A program made the position numbers and the translations under genes. DNA of 64,000 nucleotides, taken from contig RFZJ01000002.1 of NCBI GenBank assembly GCA_009920765.1, positions 1 to 64,000 of the forward strand. Reading direction: 5' to 3'. Positions within the stretch are counted from its first letter, which is position 1. Every line of letters starts with the position of its first letter. Origin of the DNA: Planctomycetota bacterium. GTDB lineage: Bacteria > Planctomycetota > Planctomycetia > Gemmatales > Gemmataceae. Below the pieces are notes generated by a model that did not search any database, had not been told where the DNA came from, and saw only the letters and a list, made by a program, of their open reading frames with translations. Positions 8,195-18,334 of this stretch are shown here, in pieces.

Positions 8195-10153
8195 ATGGCA
8201 AATAACAAATTTGGCTTCAAGGACTATCTTAAAGGCTGCCCCGAAACTTTTAATGTTAAATCGCATGCCAAAGGCCCTGAGGGCGAACTTCCTTTAACCG
8301 AGGAATTACTGCTTAATGCTCCGAGTGGTGATTTGTTTGGTTGGTCATTGAACGTGGGCATGGGTTGGAAGCCTGAAGAGATGGGCCGTCCTGAGTTTTT
8401 AGTTTTAAGTACCTCAGGGGGAATTCGTAATCCAGATGGCACTCCTCTTGCGCTTGGATTTCATACAGGGCATTGGGAAGTTGCGCTTTTGGTTCAAGAG
8501 GCTGCCAAGGCTTTTAGGACCTTGGGTGCCATTCCTTTTTCGGGCTTTGTTACCGATCCCTGCGATGGCAGATCGCAAGGCACCCACGGCATGATGGATA
8601 GCCTGCCTTATCGAAATGATGCTGCGATTGTTTTACGAAGGCTTGCGAGATCTTTGCCCACGCGTAAAGGCGTGCTTGGCGTTGCAACCTGTGATAAAGG
8701 ATTGCCTGCGATGATGATGGCGGTAGCTGGTTTGCATAATCTGCCTGCAATCATTGTGCCTGGTGGAGTTACTTTGCCAGCTGATAATGGCGAAGATGCG
8801 GGGAAGGTTCAAACTATCGGGGCGCGCTTTTCCCACAATCAAATTTCCTTGAAGGAAGCCGCTGAAGCTGGTTGCAGGGCTTGTGCCTCGCCTGGTGGTG
8901 GTTGCCAATTTTTAGGCACGGCAGCATCTTCCCAAGTGGTGGCGGAAGCCTTGGGCATTGCGTTGCCACATTCTGCTTTGGCCCCCTCGGGCCAACCTGT
9001 TTGGTTGGAGTTGGCGAAATATTCGTCACAGGCTTTGTATCAGCTTGCATCTTCGGGAATAAAAACTTCGGATATTCTTACCCCGGCAGCGATCCGAAAT
9101 GCGATCGTGGTGCATGCTGCATTCGGTGGTTCAACGAATTTGCTTTTACATATCCCTGCAATTGCCCATGCTGCAAAGCTTCGGCGACCCACGGTTGAAG
9201 ATTGGATAGAAATCAATCGTAAGGTTCCGAGACTTGTAGATGCACTTCCAAATGGGCCGGTGGGTTACCCTACGGTGAGTGTATTTTTAGCAGGTGGAGT
9301 TCCTGAAGTGATGCTACATCTTGAAGGCATGGGCTTGCTGGATACGTCTGTTCTTACCTGTACAGGCGAAACCTTGGCGCAAAATTTGAAAGAATGGAAA
9401 CAATCTGAGCGAAGGCATAAATTCAGGCAGATGCTAAAAGACATGGATGGTGTGAACCCCGATAAAGTTATTTTTCCACCTGCAGATGCTAAAAAAGAAG
9501 GCTTAACTTCGACGGTATGTTTCCCCAAGGGGAATCTTGCCCCTGAAGGAGCCGTAATAAAAGCGACCTCTATTGATGCTTCGGTTGTGGGGCAAGATGG
9601 TGTGTATCGCATCAAGGGGCCGGCCCGGGTATTTTTGGAAGAGCGACTTGCGATTGCAGCTATCAAAGAAAAAAGAATCAAGGCAGGCGATATTATTGTG
9701 CTGATGTGCAGGGGGCCAGTGGGCAGTGGTATGGAAGAAACATACCAAGTTACTTCTGCATTAAAGCATTTAAGTTTTGGCAAGCATGTTGCGTTGATAA
9801 CCGATGCACGATTTTCTGGCGTTTCGACTGGGGCTTGTATTGGCCATGTTGGGCCCGAGGCACTTGCAGGTGGCCCCATAGGTAAAATCTTGGAAGGTGA
9901 TTTGGTAGAAATAATTATTGATCGTAATAAACTGGAAGGCTCGTTGAACCTGATAGGCGAAAACGGGCAAGATTATGGGATTGAATGGGGCAATAAAGCC
10001 CTTGAGAGCCGAAAGCTTAGACCAGACTTGGCTGCAGACCCTAATTTACCTGATGATACACGCCTGTGGGCAGCATTGCAGAATTTGGGCGGGGGTACCT
10101 GGGGTGGTTGTGTTTATGATGCAGATAGTTTGATCAACGCCTTAAAACGGTAA
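8195..10153 (+). CDS. yjhG: IlvD/Edd family dehydratase, YjhG/YagF (D-xylonate dehydratase) type
   Basis: At 652 residues this closely follows E. coli YjhG/YagF along its whole length as I recall it (GPDGELPLT-like start, [55 protein letters not shown]). The family dehydrates sugar acids such as D-xylonate to 2-keto-3-deoxy acids using an Fe-S cluster. Likely cluster cysteines are C123 (DPCDGR), C166 (ATCDKG) and the Cys of PGGGCQF. The subgroup is distinct from the biosynthetic dihydroxy-acid dehydratase IlvD (about 560 residues). No other xylonate-pathway gene is adjacent; the next gene is a sugar/nucleoside-type permease. Exact substrate is inferred from similarity. Confidence 0.88.
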   Translation: MANNKFGFKDYLKGCPETFNVKSHAKGPEGELPLTEELLLNAPSGDLFGWSLNVGMGWKPEEMGRPEFLVLSTSGGIRNPDGTPLALGFHTGHWEVALLVQEAAKAFRTLGAIPFSGFVTDPCDGRSQGTHGMMDSLPYRNDAAIVLRRLARSLPTRKGVLGVATCDKGLPAMMMAVAGLHNLPAIIVPGGVTLPADNGEDAGKVQTIGARFSHNQISLKEAAEAGCRACASPGGGCQFLGTAASSQVVAEALGIALPHSALAPSGQPVWLELAKYSSQALYQLASSGIKTSDILTPAAIRNAIVVHAAFGGSTNLLLHIPAIAHAAKLRRPTVEDWIEINRKVPRLVDALPNGPVGYPTVSVFLAGGVPEVMLHLEGMGLLDTSVLTCTGETLAQNLKEWKQSERRHKFRQMLKDMDGVNPDKVIFPPADAKKEGLTSTVCFPKGNLAPEGAVIKATSIDASVVGQDGVYRIKGPARVFLEERLAIAAIKEKRIKAGDIIVLMCRGPVGSGMEETYQVTSALKHLSFGKHVALITDARFSGVSTGACIGHVGPEALAGGPIGKILEGDLVEIIIDRNKLEGSLNLIGENGQDYGIEWGNKALESRKLRPDLAADPNLPDDTRLWAALQNLGGGTWGGCVYDADSLINALKR

Positions 10154-10247
10154 AGATAGTTTTGTGATTCGGTTGTTGAATTTGAATAGCAAATGTTTCA
10201 TAGTGTCAACTTAATTACTTTTGTGGAATTTGACGAAAGGGAATAAA

Positions 10248-11555
10248 ATGTCTGTTCGTCTAAGGTTGTTTGTGATGATGGTGTTGGAGTTTTTTATCTG
10301 GGGCGCTTGGTTGCCCTTAATCTTTGGGTATTTACCCAGCCTTAAATTTACGCCTGCTGAGCAGTCATGGATATTGAATGCATTTCCTATCGCAGCGATC
10401 GTGGGGATGTTTTTCTCAAACCAATTTGCTGATAGAAACTTCGCAGCCGAAAAATTCCTGGCGTTTAGTCACTTGGTTGGTGGTTTGGCAATATTAGGTT
10501 GCGCCTTCACCAAGGATTTTTGGCCCTTCTTTGCTTTGATGCTGGTTCATTGCTTGCTTTATGTGCCAACGATTTCGATTACTAATTCGATTGCTTTTGC
10601 CAATATGAAAGATGCCAAGAATGAGTTTGGTATTGTTCGTATGGGCGGAACCATTGGTTGGATTCTTGCTGCCTGGCCTTTTACTTTCATCCTTGTGGAT
10701 TGGACTGCTGTAAAGGCGGCAAATCCTCAGGGAATGGTTGATTGGCTGGGAACGGTTTTAAAAAATGGCTTGACGGGTGATGCCTTGAAAGAAGCAACAA
10801 AGTGGACGTTTATCATAGCTGGGATTGCCTCTTTAGCACTTGCTTTGTTCAGCTTGGCATTGCCTCATACACCTGCGAAAAAACCAGAATCCCGAGATTC
10901 TGAAAATCTTGCATGGTTGGAAGCCATCAAGTTGCTAAAGCATCCATTCGTTTTAATTCTTTGGGTTGTTACTTTTATTGATGCTTTTGTACACAATAGT
11001 TACTTTAACTGGACCGGTTCATTTTTGAGTACTGATGTTGCTGCAGGCGGCGTTGGCATTCCTGGGAATTGGATTATGCCTGTGATGAGTATTGGCCAGA
11101 TTGCTGAAATACTCACAATGGTTATTCTTGGTGTAACCTTAAAAAACCTTGGCTGGAAATGGACGATGGTGATTGGGGTATTAGGTCATGCCATTCGATT
11201 TGCTGTTTATGCGTTTTTACCTCAGCACAAGGAATTGATCATTTTCGTGCAAGTGGTTCATGGTATTTGCTATGCGTTTTTCTTCGCTACGGTATATATC
11301 TTTGTTGATGAAGTTTTCCCAAAAGATTCTCGTTCGAGTGCGCAAGGGTTGTTTAATGTGATGATTCTGGGCGTTGGGGCATTGGTTGCAAATTCAGTTT
11401 GCCCATATTTAATGCAGGAAATTTTCACCAAGGATAAAATAGTTGATTTTAAAACTTTGTTTTTAGTGCCTTGTTTTGCTTCTTTGATTGCAGCAACAGC
11501 CTTGGCATTGTTTTTTGATGTTCCAAAAAAACAAGAGACTACGGCTTCTCTCTGA
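10248..11555 (+). CDS. MFS permease, nucleoside:H+ symporter (NupG/NHS) type
   Basis: The 435-residue protein has about 12 hydrophobic segments. Its start, MSVRLRLFVMMVLEFFIWGAW, is typical of the NupG/XapB nucleoside:H+ symporter family of the major facilitator superfamily. ATG 10248 is preferred to the upstream in-frame 10221 because AAGGGA stands before it. NupG members import nucleosides, but planctomycete relatives are broadly annotated and the substrate here is not determined. It follows the dehydratase gene by about 95 bases and ends in a strong terminator, so the two may form a sugar-acid uptake and catabolism unit (inference). Confidence 0.82.
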   Translation: MSVRLRLFVMMVLEFFIWGAWLPLIFGYLPSLKFTPAEQSWILNAFPIAAIVGMFFSNQFADRNFAAEKFLAFSHLVGGLAILGCAFTKDFWPFFALMLVHCLLYVPTISITNSIAFANMKDAKNEFGIVRMGGTIGWILAAWPFTFILVDWTAVKAANPQGMVDWLGTVLKNGLTGDALKEATKWTFIIAGIASLALALFSLALPHTPAKKPESRDSENLAWLEAIKLLKHPFVLILWVVTFIDAFVHNSYFNWTGSFLSTDVAAGGVGIPGNWIMPVMSIGQIAEILTMVILGVTLKNLGWKWTMVIGVLGHAIRFAVYAFLPQHKELIIFVQVVHGICYAFFFATVYIFVDEVFPKDSRSSAQGLFNVMILGVGALVANSVCPYLMQEIFTKDKIVDFKTLFLVPCFASLIAATALALFFDVPKKQETTASL

Positions 11556-11574
11556 TTTTTTAGCCAACATATAG

Positions 11575-11617
11575 ACAGCAAGCAATGGAGTATATCTATT
11601 GTTTGCTGTTTTTTTAT
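11575..11617 (+). terminator. Intrinsic terminator after the MFS gene
   Basis: A 12-bp stem pairs 11575-11586 with 11598-11609 (one G-U) and is followed by eight T residues. It lies 20 bases after the MFS stop codon. Confidence 0.92.
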
Positions 11618-11760
11618 GCCCTAAAGTTTCCCAAGCTACCTATATTGGCGTTGTATTTGTAAATATCCATATTCTTGTCAAATTCCGCAAAGTCTACCCG
11701 TTTTATTGCCGATCTAATTTATACGGGGTAGTTTTTATATTTCGATGATCGGGCTGAAGC

Positions 11761-13422
11761 ATGGCGTTTGGAAATAAAAACAATCGAAAAGTCGGAGACA
11801 AAAAGCGAAATGGCTTTTGGTTTTCGATAGCATGGGCTGGAAGCATATCGCTTCTAAGTGCTGGTTGTTTTAATCCCCAAATGCGCAGTGAAAGACCGAT
11901 CCCTGTTCCAAAAGAAATGAATGCTACATCTAAAAAGGTGGCCTCAAAAACTCAGGAACCAAACAATATTAAACTGGCAAGTAATACAGAAGTTGTTTCT
12001 GATTTAGCCCAGGCCAATTTGTCTAATAATAATTCTGCAATTGCAGAAAAGAAGCCTCGACAGGTCCCGATCAACTTGGATACGGTTTTAAGACTTGCAG
12101 AAGAACAAAACCCCCAAATCATGGTGATGCGGGAAAAAGTTGAAGAAAGCAATGCTGAAAATGCTCTCGCAGCTAAGTCCTGGCTACCATCCATCTACGG
12201 TGGTATTGCTTATTACAGGCATGAGGGTGGTATCCAGAATTTCAATGGGGATTTGATTAAATCCAGCACTGGGGCACTTTATCCAAATGTTGAAATCCGA
12301 ACCGAGTTGGATTTACGCGAAGCAACTTATAAACAGATCGTCTCCGAGCGAAATAGTTGGCAAACACGGGGAGAGCTTACCAAGATTACTGTTGAGTTAT
12401 GCCTTGAAGCAGCTACCGCCTATATTGATCTGCTTACAGCAAGGCGAGGCGAGGCCATTGCTCGCGAACTCGAAAAATACCATCTTGAGCAGTTGAAGCG
12501 TGCCGAGAAAATGAAAGAAAATCATCCCGATGCCACGGTTCTTGTAGAGGCTGTGTATGCCGAACTGAACGTCCGTAAACAAGCTATTCTTAAGCTCAAG
12601 CAACAAGGAGATTCTTCAGCGGTGAAGTTGGCGTTCTTGTTGGGAGTTGATCCGGAAAGTGAATTGGTTCCTGTCGAAGAGAATTTTGTGCCGTTGGATT
12701 TGGTGGATGTTTCGGTGGGCATGAAAGACATGGTTGCCAAATCTTTATCGTATGGCCCTGGAATCCGCGAGCTTGAGCGTATGCTTGAAAATGTCCAGGA
12801 TGGAATCGCCAGGATGGAAGGCCCGACAAGATTGATGCCGATTTTGCAAGTGAACATGGCGGAAGGTGGATTTGGTGCAGGAGCTAATTCCAGTTTGTAT
12901 TGGGCCAACCGTTGGGATATGGGCTTGGCTGCCAAGTGGAACCTGACCGAATGGCACACCTCCCGTGAAAAAAGGCGTATTGCAGAAGTGAAGTTAAACC
13001 AGGTTCATCTGACGTTTAAAGAATTGCAGGCTAAGCTTTCTGCTGGTGTTCAAGATGCGCGGGATTCAATTATCAATGGGCGTGAGCAGATACAATTTTG
13101 TACCAAGCAGATTCAGCACTCTGCTGAAACCTATCGTCTAAATACATTGCGGCTTGAGCAAAATGCACCTAATGCCACCATGAGTGATGTGCTTTTAAGC
13201 ATTCGTGCCTTGGAAATGGCCCATGGAAATTATGTTAGTTCGATCAATGCTTACAACAGAGCGCAGGTTCGGTTGATGCTATTGCTTGGGCCAAACAATG
13301 CAACTGGTAATGAAAATACGGCTGTTTTGAATCAAAAGAACAGCCGCAAGTATGAAGTTTCAAAAGAAGTAGATGCACCCACGCAGATTTTGTTGGATAA
13401 AAGCAAAATCGAAAATCGTTAA
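11761..13422 (+). CDS. TolC-like outer membrane efflux lipoprotein
   Basis: The 553-residue protein has a lipoprotein signal with LLSAGC box (Cys near 39), a variable linker, and then a TolC-family domain. Long amphipathic helices recur, with typical phrases VLRLAEEQNPQI near 100 and LEAATAYIDLLTARRGEAIA near 215. The second repeat includes EKRRIAEVKLNQVHL and ARDSIINGREQI. Such proteins form the outer-membrane channel of tripartite efflux or type I secretion systems. No inner-membrane pump or adaptor gene is adjacent; the nearest candidate is the MMPL exporter 30 kb away, with no evidence of pairing. The gene stands alone between two terminator-like regions. Confidence 0.85.
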   Translation: MAFGNKNNRKVGDKKRNGFWFSIAWAGSISLLSAGCFNPQMRSERPIPVPKEMNATSKKVASKTQEPNNIKLASNTEVVSDLAQANLSNNNSAIAEKKPRQVPINLDTVLRLAEEQNPQIMVMREKVEESNAENALAAKSWLPSIYGGIAYYRHEGGIQNFNGDLIKSSTGALYPNVEIRTELDLREATYKQIVSERNSWQTRGELTKITVELCLEAATAYIDLLTARRGEAIARELEKYHLEQLKRAEKMKENHPDATVLVEAVYAELNVRKQAILKLKQQGDSSAVKLAFLLGVDPESELVPVEENFVPLDLVDVSVGMKDMVAKSLSYGPGIRELERMLENVQDGIARMEGPTRLMPILQVNMAEGGFGAGANSSLYWANRWDMGLAAKWNLTEWHTSREKRRIAEVKLNQVHLTFKELQAKLSAGVQDARDSIINGREQIQFCTKQIQHSAETYRLNTLRLEQNAPNATMSDVLLSIRALEMAHGNYVSSINAYNRAQVRLMLLLGPNNATGNENTAVLNQKNSRKYEVSKEVDAPTQILLDKSKIENR

Positions 13423-13454
13423 AGAAAGAGTGTTTTAAAGTTTTTTTGATATAA

Positions 13455-13498
13455 GGGTTGAAGAACCCCTGGCAATATCGGGTATATTGCATTCTTTT
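13455..13498 (+). terminator. Two tandem hairpins after the TolC-like gene
   Basis: A GGGTT/AACCC hairpin (13455-13468) is followed by a perfect 7-bp GCAATAT/ATATTGC hairpin (13472-13490) and then ATTCTTTT. The position is right for termination, but the stems are weak and the T tract is short. Confidence 0.4.
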
Positions 13499-13591
13499 CA
13501 GTACTAAAGTCTTCAAATCTGCTAGAATAAGCCTGTTAGAATAAGCGTTAGAGTTATCGAACCATATTTCTTGGGAATAGGCAGGTATTTT

Positions 13592-14218
13592 GTGCGAACT
13601 GACGTTAGGGTTGTATCGGGAATACTAAAAGGTAGGAAAATTGAATTTGAAGTAAACCCTTTGATGAGGCCTACCCCCCAAAGGGTGCGAGAAGCCCTAT
13701 TTAGTATTTTGGGTGTTAGTTTTAAAGGCATCGGTTTTTATGATGTTTTTGCAGGCACAGGAGTCAATGGCTTTGAGGCAATCAGCAGGGGGGCTTCCAA
13801 AACAACATTCATCGAGCGGGATTTTCAACTTGCCCAGGCCATCGAACGTTACATTAAAAAATTCAATGTAGGCCATCTTGGTCATGTTGTTTGCACGGAT
13901 GCTTATCGATGGGCTGCGCGTTGGATTCCTGTAAAAGAGACTTCCATCATATTTATCAGTCCTCCTTTTATTGATTTTAAAAATCAGTTGGATGAGCTTT
14001 TTTCCATGATCCGATCTTTTCAGGAAAAAGTTCAGCCTGGTAGTGTTGTTGTTGTGCAGACCGAAAGCGAAATTCCGATTGGTGATCTTCCTGATGAAGC
14101 AGGGGCTGGTTGGGATATAAGAAGCTATGGCAGAAACGAATTGCAATTCTGGGTAAAGAATGATCCTAATGCGCCTCCTGAAGTTTCTGAGCCACTGAAC
14201 GATGAACCAAATTCTTGA
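13592..14218 (+). CDS. rsmD: RsmD-family 16S rRNA guanine-N2 methyltransferase
   Basis: The 208-residue protein opens with RVVSGILKGRKI and has RPTPQRVREALFSIL, as in RsmD, which makes m2G966 in 16S rRNA using S-adenosylmethionine. The SAM-binding loop is VFAGTGVNGFEAISRGA. Motif IV, normally DPPY/F, reads SPPF here, an unusual loss of the Asp. GTG 13592 is preferred over TTG 13571 because the family starts right at this point and an AGG lies seven bases before. The 3' end overlaps the next gene by 17 bases, which suggests translational coupling. Confidence 0.85.
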   Translation: MRTDVRVVSGILKGRKIEFEVNPLMRPTPQRVREALFSILGVSFKGIGFYDVFAGTGVNGFEAISRGASKTTFIERDFQLAQAIERYIKKFNVGHLGHVVCTDAYRWAARWIPVKETSIIFISPPFIDFKNQLDELFSMIRSFQEKVQPGSVVVVQTESEIPIGDLPDEAGAGWDIRSYGRNELQFWVKNDPNAPPEVSEPLNDEPNS

Positions 14219-15449
14219 AAAAGCATTTGCCAGGGATGTGGTGCAAAAGCTTGTTGATGCGGGCTTTGAAGCATTGTGGGCTGGTGGTTGCGTGCGTGAT
14301 GAATTACTTGGGCTAATACCTGCTGATTACGATATCGCAACATCTGCACGCCCTGAGCAAGTACGAAAAATTTTCCCTAAAACCGTTGCCGTGGGTGCTA
14401 GTTTTGGGGTTATCGAAGTTATTGGCCCGCTTCTAGCCAATGGCAAGCCCATCATGATTCAAGTGGCAACATTTCGAGCGGACTTGGGGTATACCGATGG
14501 GCGAAGGCCTGATGCTGTTCGTTATTGTAGTGCTCAGGAAGATGCCCTTCGCAGGGATTTTACAATTAATGGCATGTTTTATGATCCCCTTGACAATAAG
14601 TTGGTTGATTACGTTGGGGGGCAAATAGATTTAAATAATAAAATTCTTCGGGCGATTGGGGATCCTAATGTTAGATTTGAAGAAGATCGTTTAAGAATGT
14701 TACGGGCAGCAAGGCTTGTCCCTAGATTTGATTTGAGGCTTGATGAAACTACAAAAAATGCGATCATAGCCAATTCTTCAGCTATAGGAACTGTTAGTCC
14801 CGAGCGGATAGCAGATGAGTTACGCAAGATTTTCCAACATCCCAGCAGAGTTGTAGGAATAAGTTTATTTGTCGAGCTGGGGCTTGCGAAACAGATTTTT
14901 CCTGAGGTTTTTTCTACAGAAACAGTTGAAAATTATATTGATATTCTTAGGGTTATTCAGTATTTGCCCAAGGTTTCTTCTTTCCCTTTGGTGCTTGCAT
15001 CATTGCTGCAAAAGCTTTCTGGTAAACAGGCAGAAGAAATTTGCAGAAGGTTTAAATTGTCGAATGTAGAAATAGATGCAACACGAAGTTTAGTTGAGCT
15101 TAAAGATTCTTTACTTTGCCCTGATCAGCTAAGGCTTTGCCAACTTAAAAAAATATTAGTGCTACCAATTGTTGATGATTTGTTGAGCCTTATGAGCGCA
15201 AATAGGCGGTCTTTTGGGCAAAATATAAACGCTGTTGAATACTGTTTGGGTAAACTTGCTGAATGGCCTAGAGAAATTCTAGACCCATTGCCATTGGTTG
15301 GAGGGGAAGATTTAAAAGTGCTGGGAATGAAACCAGGGCCGAAGTATAAGCAAATTTTAGATTTGATCAGGGATGAACAGTTGGATGGAGTTTTAAAAAT
15401 CCGAGCTCATGCGCTATTAAGAGCCGAAGAATTGTCGAAATTGCTTTAA
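14202..15449 (+). CDS. cca: tRNA nucleotidyltransferase / poly(A) polymerase family protein
   Basis: The 415-residue class II nucleotidyltransferase begins with the [10 protein letters not shown] loop and the catalytic DYDIATSA aspartates (about residues 27-48). The [13 protein letters not shown] block near 122 and [12 protein letters not shown] near 166 follow. The family adds CCA to tRNA 3' ends or acts as poly(A) polymerase. The C-terminal part has helical segments and no HD motif that I can see. It overlaps rsmD by 17 bases, so the two RNA-modifying genes form an operon. RecA follows after about 115 bases with its own promoter-like sequence. CCA addition versus A-addition cannot be told from sequence by eye. 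Confidence 0.85.
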   Translation: MNQILEKAFARDVVQKLVDAGFEALWAGGCVRDELLGLIPADYDIATSARPEQVRKIFPKTVAVGASFGVIEVIGPLLANGKPIMIQVATFRADLGYTDGRRPDAVRYCSAQEDALRRDFTINGMFYDPLDNKLVDYVGGQIDLNNKILRAIGDPNVRFEEDRLRMLRAARLVPRFDLRLDETTKNAIIANSSAIGTVSPERIADELRKIFQHPSRVVGISLFVELGLAKQIFPEVFSTETVENYIDILRVIQYLPKVSSFPLVLASLLQKLSGKQAEEICRRFKLSNVEIDATRSLVELKDSLLCPDQLRLCQLKKILVLPIVDDLLSLMSANRRSFGQNINAVEYCLGKLAEWPREILDPLPLVGGEDLKVLGMKPGPKYKQILDLIRDEQLDGVLKIRAHALLRAEELSKLL

Positions 15450-15491
15450 GTTAAACAGCTTGGGATATTTCAAGAATTTTTGCTGCTGGGC

Positions 15492-15519
15492 TTGTGACTG
15501 CGAAACCCTCGGTTATACT
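15492..15519 (+). promoter_or_regulatory. Candidate recA promoter
   Basis: TTGTGA (15492-15497) and TATACT (15514-15519) are separated by 16 bases, close to a sigma-70 promoter. They lie about 45 bases before the recA ATG. A tandem ACAGTT/AACAGTT motif at 15529-15541 follows, in the position of a possible operator. It matches neither the E. coli nor the Bacillus SOS box. Confidence 0.5.
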
Positions 15520-15564
15520 CACATCCGTACAGTTAACAGTTGTCATTTTTTTAGGAGTCCGGTA

Positions 15565-16668
15565 ATGGCTGAATCAGCTCAAGATAAAGAACTCAAACAA
15601 ACCCTTTCTCAAATTGAAAAACAATTTGGCAAAGGCGCCATCATGCAATTGGGGGAAGTTGCTTCCAGTGATGTACAAGGTATTTCAACCGGGGCGCTTA
15701 GCCTAGATATAGCGTTAGGCGGCCACGGTATTCCCAGAGGTCGTATTACAGAAATCTTTGGTAATGAAGCCAGTGGAAAAACGACCATAGCACTCCATGC
15801 GGTGGCATCGGCACAGAAAAAAGGTGGCGTTGCTGCTTTTATTGATGCAGAACATGCTTTGGATCCAGGTTGGGCCAAGCGTATTGGTGTGAATTTGGAA
15901 TCATTGCTTGTTAGCCAGCCATCTTGTGCAGAAGAAGCTTTGAAAATTGCAGAAATGCTGATTAAATCCAATGCAGTTGATATTATCATTATCGATTCGG
16001 TTGCAGCACTGGTACCTCGTGCTGAAGTGGAAGGAGAAATCGGGGATTCGCACATGGGCCTTCAAGCCAGGTTGATGAGTCAGGCACTGCGAATTTTGAA
16101 TCCCACTATTTCACGAACAAAAACCAGTATGGTTTTTATCAATCAGGTTCGTCAAAAAATTGGTATGGTGTTTGGTAATCCGGAAACCACTTCTGGCGGG
16201 CTTGCAATGAAGTTTTATAGCTCGGTCAGGATGGAATCTCGCAAAGTTACCACGATTAAAGAAGGAGAAGAAACCGTTGGAGCCCGCATTCGAGTCAGGG
16301 TCGTTAAAAATAAAGTCGCACCCCCTTTCCGACAAGCTGAATTTGATCTGATGCATGATTTTGGTATCAGTCGTGAAGGCGATTTACTTGATCTTTCCAT
16401 TGATGAAAAAATCGTGGATAAATCGGGGGCTTGGATTAACTATGGTGATATGCGATTGGGGCAGGGGCGTGAAAATGCCAAAACTTACCTCCGTGATAAT
16501 CCTGCTGTAATGGAAGAAATCACACGCAAGTTGCTTCAGAAGAAAGGCTTGGTCCTTACTGCTGATGGCGGATATGCCACCGATGAGTCTGCTCCTTTGC
16601 AAATTCCTGCTCCTGTGATGAGTAAGGCAGCCAAAAAAGCTGCAGCGGCAGCAGCGGCGGCAGACTAG
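15565..16668 (+). CDS. recA: Recombinase A
   Basis: The 367-residue RecA forms ATP-dependent filaments on single-stranded DNA for recombination and SOS induction. Walker A is GNEASGKTT (66-74; usual form GPESSGKTT). The Walker B-like run [20 protein letters not shown] and the loop-2 region [14 protein letters not shown] are intact. ATG 15565 has GGAG upstream and fits the family start, so an upstream in-frame extension is rejected. The C-terminus ends in a Lys/Ala tail with eight consecutive Ala instead of the acidic tail of E. coli RecA. A terminator follows. Confidence 0.97.
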   Translation: MAESAQDKELKQTLSQIEKQFGKGAIMQLGEVASSDVQGISTGALSLDIALGGHGIPRGRITEIFGNEASGKTTIALHAVASAQKKGGVAAFIDAEHALDPGWAKRIGVNLESLLVSQPSCAEEALKIAEMLIKSNAVDIIIIDSVAALVPRAEVEGEIGDSHMGLQARLMSQALRILNPTISRTKTSMVFINQVRQKIGMVFGNPETTSGGLAMKFYSSVRMESRKVTTIKEGEETVGARIRVRVVKNKVAPPFRQAEFDLMHDFGISREGDLLDLSIDEKIVDKSGAWINYGDMRLGQGRENAKTYLRDNPAVMEEITRKLLQKKGLVLTADGGYATDESAPLQIPAPVMSKAAKKAAAAAAAAD

Positions 16669-16714
16669 GTTTATGGCACTGGTAATTTGAAAAATCCCTT
16701 TTGTTTAAGCTAAT

Positions 16715-16747
16715 CCTCCGGGGAATCCCTTTCCTCGGAGGTTTTTT
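16715..16747 (+). terminator. Intrinsic terminator after recA
   Basis: CCTCCG (16715-16720) pairs with CGGAGG (16736-16741), followed by six T residues. It lies 47 bases past the recA stop. Confidence 0.85.
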
Positions 16748-16795
16748 ATTAGACACACTTTTGTTTTTCTTTATCATCAGGATTGGGTATTTACG

Positions 16796-18319
16796 TTGAA
16801 CATTCTTTTCCCGAGCTTTTCATTGTTGAAAAATGTCGCATTGATGTTTGTTCTTTTTTGCTCTTCATTGCTTTTTGTTGAGCCAAAGTTACATGCTTTT
16901 CAGGAAAGTCCTATTGGGCAGCTTGAAAATGCAGTTAAGAATGTTGTAGCATCCGCAGAACCTTCGGTGGGTTGCATTCTGGTTTCGCGTAGCCCTCAAT
17001 ATAAAGAGCTTGGCGCAGTTCCACAGGATAACATCCCGGGAAAGCTAGGTGGGTTCGTTCCTCCTCCCGAGCCTCAAAAACGGCTCCGCAAACCTCTTGA
17101 AAAAAACAAGTCTTCCTTGGATCTTTCTGATCCTGAAACTTTCCCGGATTCTTTTGGCACAGGCGTTGTGGTTGACTCAAGTGGCTTAATTTTGACCATG
17201 GCGCATGTTGTCAAAGATGCGGTTAAAATTTATGTTCGATTTCCTGGCGGGAAAGGCAGCTACGCAGATATCCATGCGTTGGATGGTAGGAGTGATCTTG
17301 CTGTTCTTCGTTTGATTGAGAAAATCCCTGATCTTAAACCTTTGAAATTTGGCGATGCTTCCAATTTGAAAAAAGGCCAATTTTTGATTCATCTTTCCAA
17401 TCCCTATGCCTCTGGATTTTATGATGGCAGTCCTTCGGTTGGGTGGGGCATGCTTTCCAACCTTAGGCGTAAATGGAATAACCAAACTGCAGATGCCGAC
17501 AGAACTCAGGTTCCACTTTATCAATATGGCACTTTGTTAACGTTAAATACAGTGGTTAAACCCGGAGCGAGTGGCGGGGCTTTATTAACCATGGATGGTA
17601 ATTGGGTTGGTATCCTTTCATCGATTGCCGGTTGGCCGGGAACTGATTCCTCTGAGGGTTATGCAGTCCCTCTTGATATCAATCATCGAAAAATTATTGA
17701 TGTGCTTTGCAAAGGTGAGGAAGTTGAATATGGGTTTTTAGGGGTGCAGATGGCTGTCGGGGGTAGAAATGTCAAAGTAGCCCAGGTTTCTGAGAGGTCG
17801 CCTGCTTTTCGTGCAGGTATTTATCAGGGAGATACCATTGTTTCAATCAACGGGCAGGCGATTGATAATCCTGATGATTTATTTCTTCATATTGGTTCCA
17901 CTCTTGCTGGAAATATTGCACAGATCGAAGTCGTTGGAGTAATAGGCAATCAACATAGGGTTGTTCAGGTAAAACTTGCCAAATATTTATCCTCTTTGCC
18001 TGTAATTGCATCGAATCAAAGACAACCCGTTTTTGGCATTACTGTCGATTATTCCAGCCTTTTAGCTCAAAGACCTTTTGGCCTTGGGCAGTGGGGAAGA
18101 GGCGTCCCAGATTCTGTTCTTATCAAGGATGTGCTACCCGGATCGCCCGGCGATATTGCTAAATTGCAATCTGGGAAATTGATTTCTAGAGTGGATAATA
18201 CTCCTGTTTCTACGCCTGCGGAATTTTACAAAGCCATGGCGAAAGCTATTGATTCAGTAGAACTGACAATAATTCAGACCGATGGCGTCCAGCAGGAAGT
18301 CGTTGTTTTAAAAAAATGA
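16796..18319 (+). CDS. HtrA/Deg-like secreted serine protease with two PDZ domains
   Basis: The 507-residue protein has an N-terminal hydrophobic signal (about 11-35, ending near HAFQ). The trypsin-like domain carries a complete triad: His in TMAHVVKDA, Asp in GRSDLAVLRL and Ser in KPGASGGALL. Two PDZ domains follow, one starting near GFLGVQMAVG (about 316) and one near FGITVDYSS (about 412) to the end. HtrA proteases degrade or refold damaged envelope proteins. The predicted start is TTG 16796; an in-frame ATG 48 bases downstream would shorten the signal. A 60-residue Pro/Lys-rich insertion separates the signal and the protease core. The next gene follows after 15 bases. Confidence 0.87.
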   Translation: MNILFPSFSLLKNVALMFVLFCSSLLFVEPKLHAFQESPIGQLENAVKNVVASAEPSVGCILVSRSPQYKELGAVPQDNIPGKLGGFVPPPEPQKRLRKPLEKNKSSLDLSDPETFPDSFGTGVVVDSSGLILTMAHVVKDAVKIYVRFPGGKGSYADIHALDGRSDLAVLRLIEKIPDLKPLKFGDASNLKKGQFLIHLSNPYASGFYDGSPSVGWGMLSNLRRKWNNQTADADRTQVPLYQYGTLLTLNTVVKPGASGGALLTMDGNWVGILSSIAGWPGTDSSEGYAVPLDINHRKIIDVLCKGEEVEYGFLGVQMAVGGRNVKVAQVSERSPAFRAGIYQGDTIVSINGQAIDNPDDLFLHIGSTLAGNIAQIEVVGVIGNQHRVVQVKLAKYLSSLPVIASNQRQPVFGITVDYSSLLAQRPFGLGQWGRGVPDSVLIKDVLPGSPGDIAKLQSGKLISRVDNTPVSTPAEFYKAMAKAIDSVELTIIQTDGVQQEVVVLKK

Positions 18320-18334
18320 GATAAGGATTTTAAA

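Noticed and set aside
9265..9879. 204-codon minus-strand ORF inside the YjhG-type gene
   Set aside because: Antisense to a strongly conserved dehydratase; low plausibility as a separate protein.
15529..15541. SOS (LexA) box before recA
   Set aside because: The ACAGTT repeat does not match the E. coli or Bacillus SOS consensus; retained only as a weak operator candidate.
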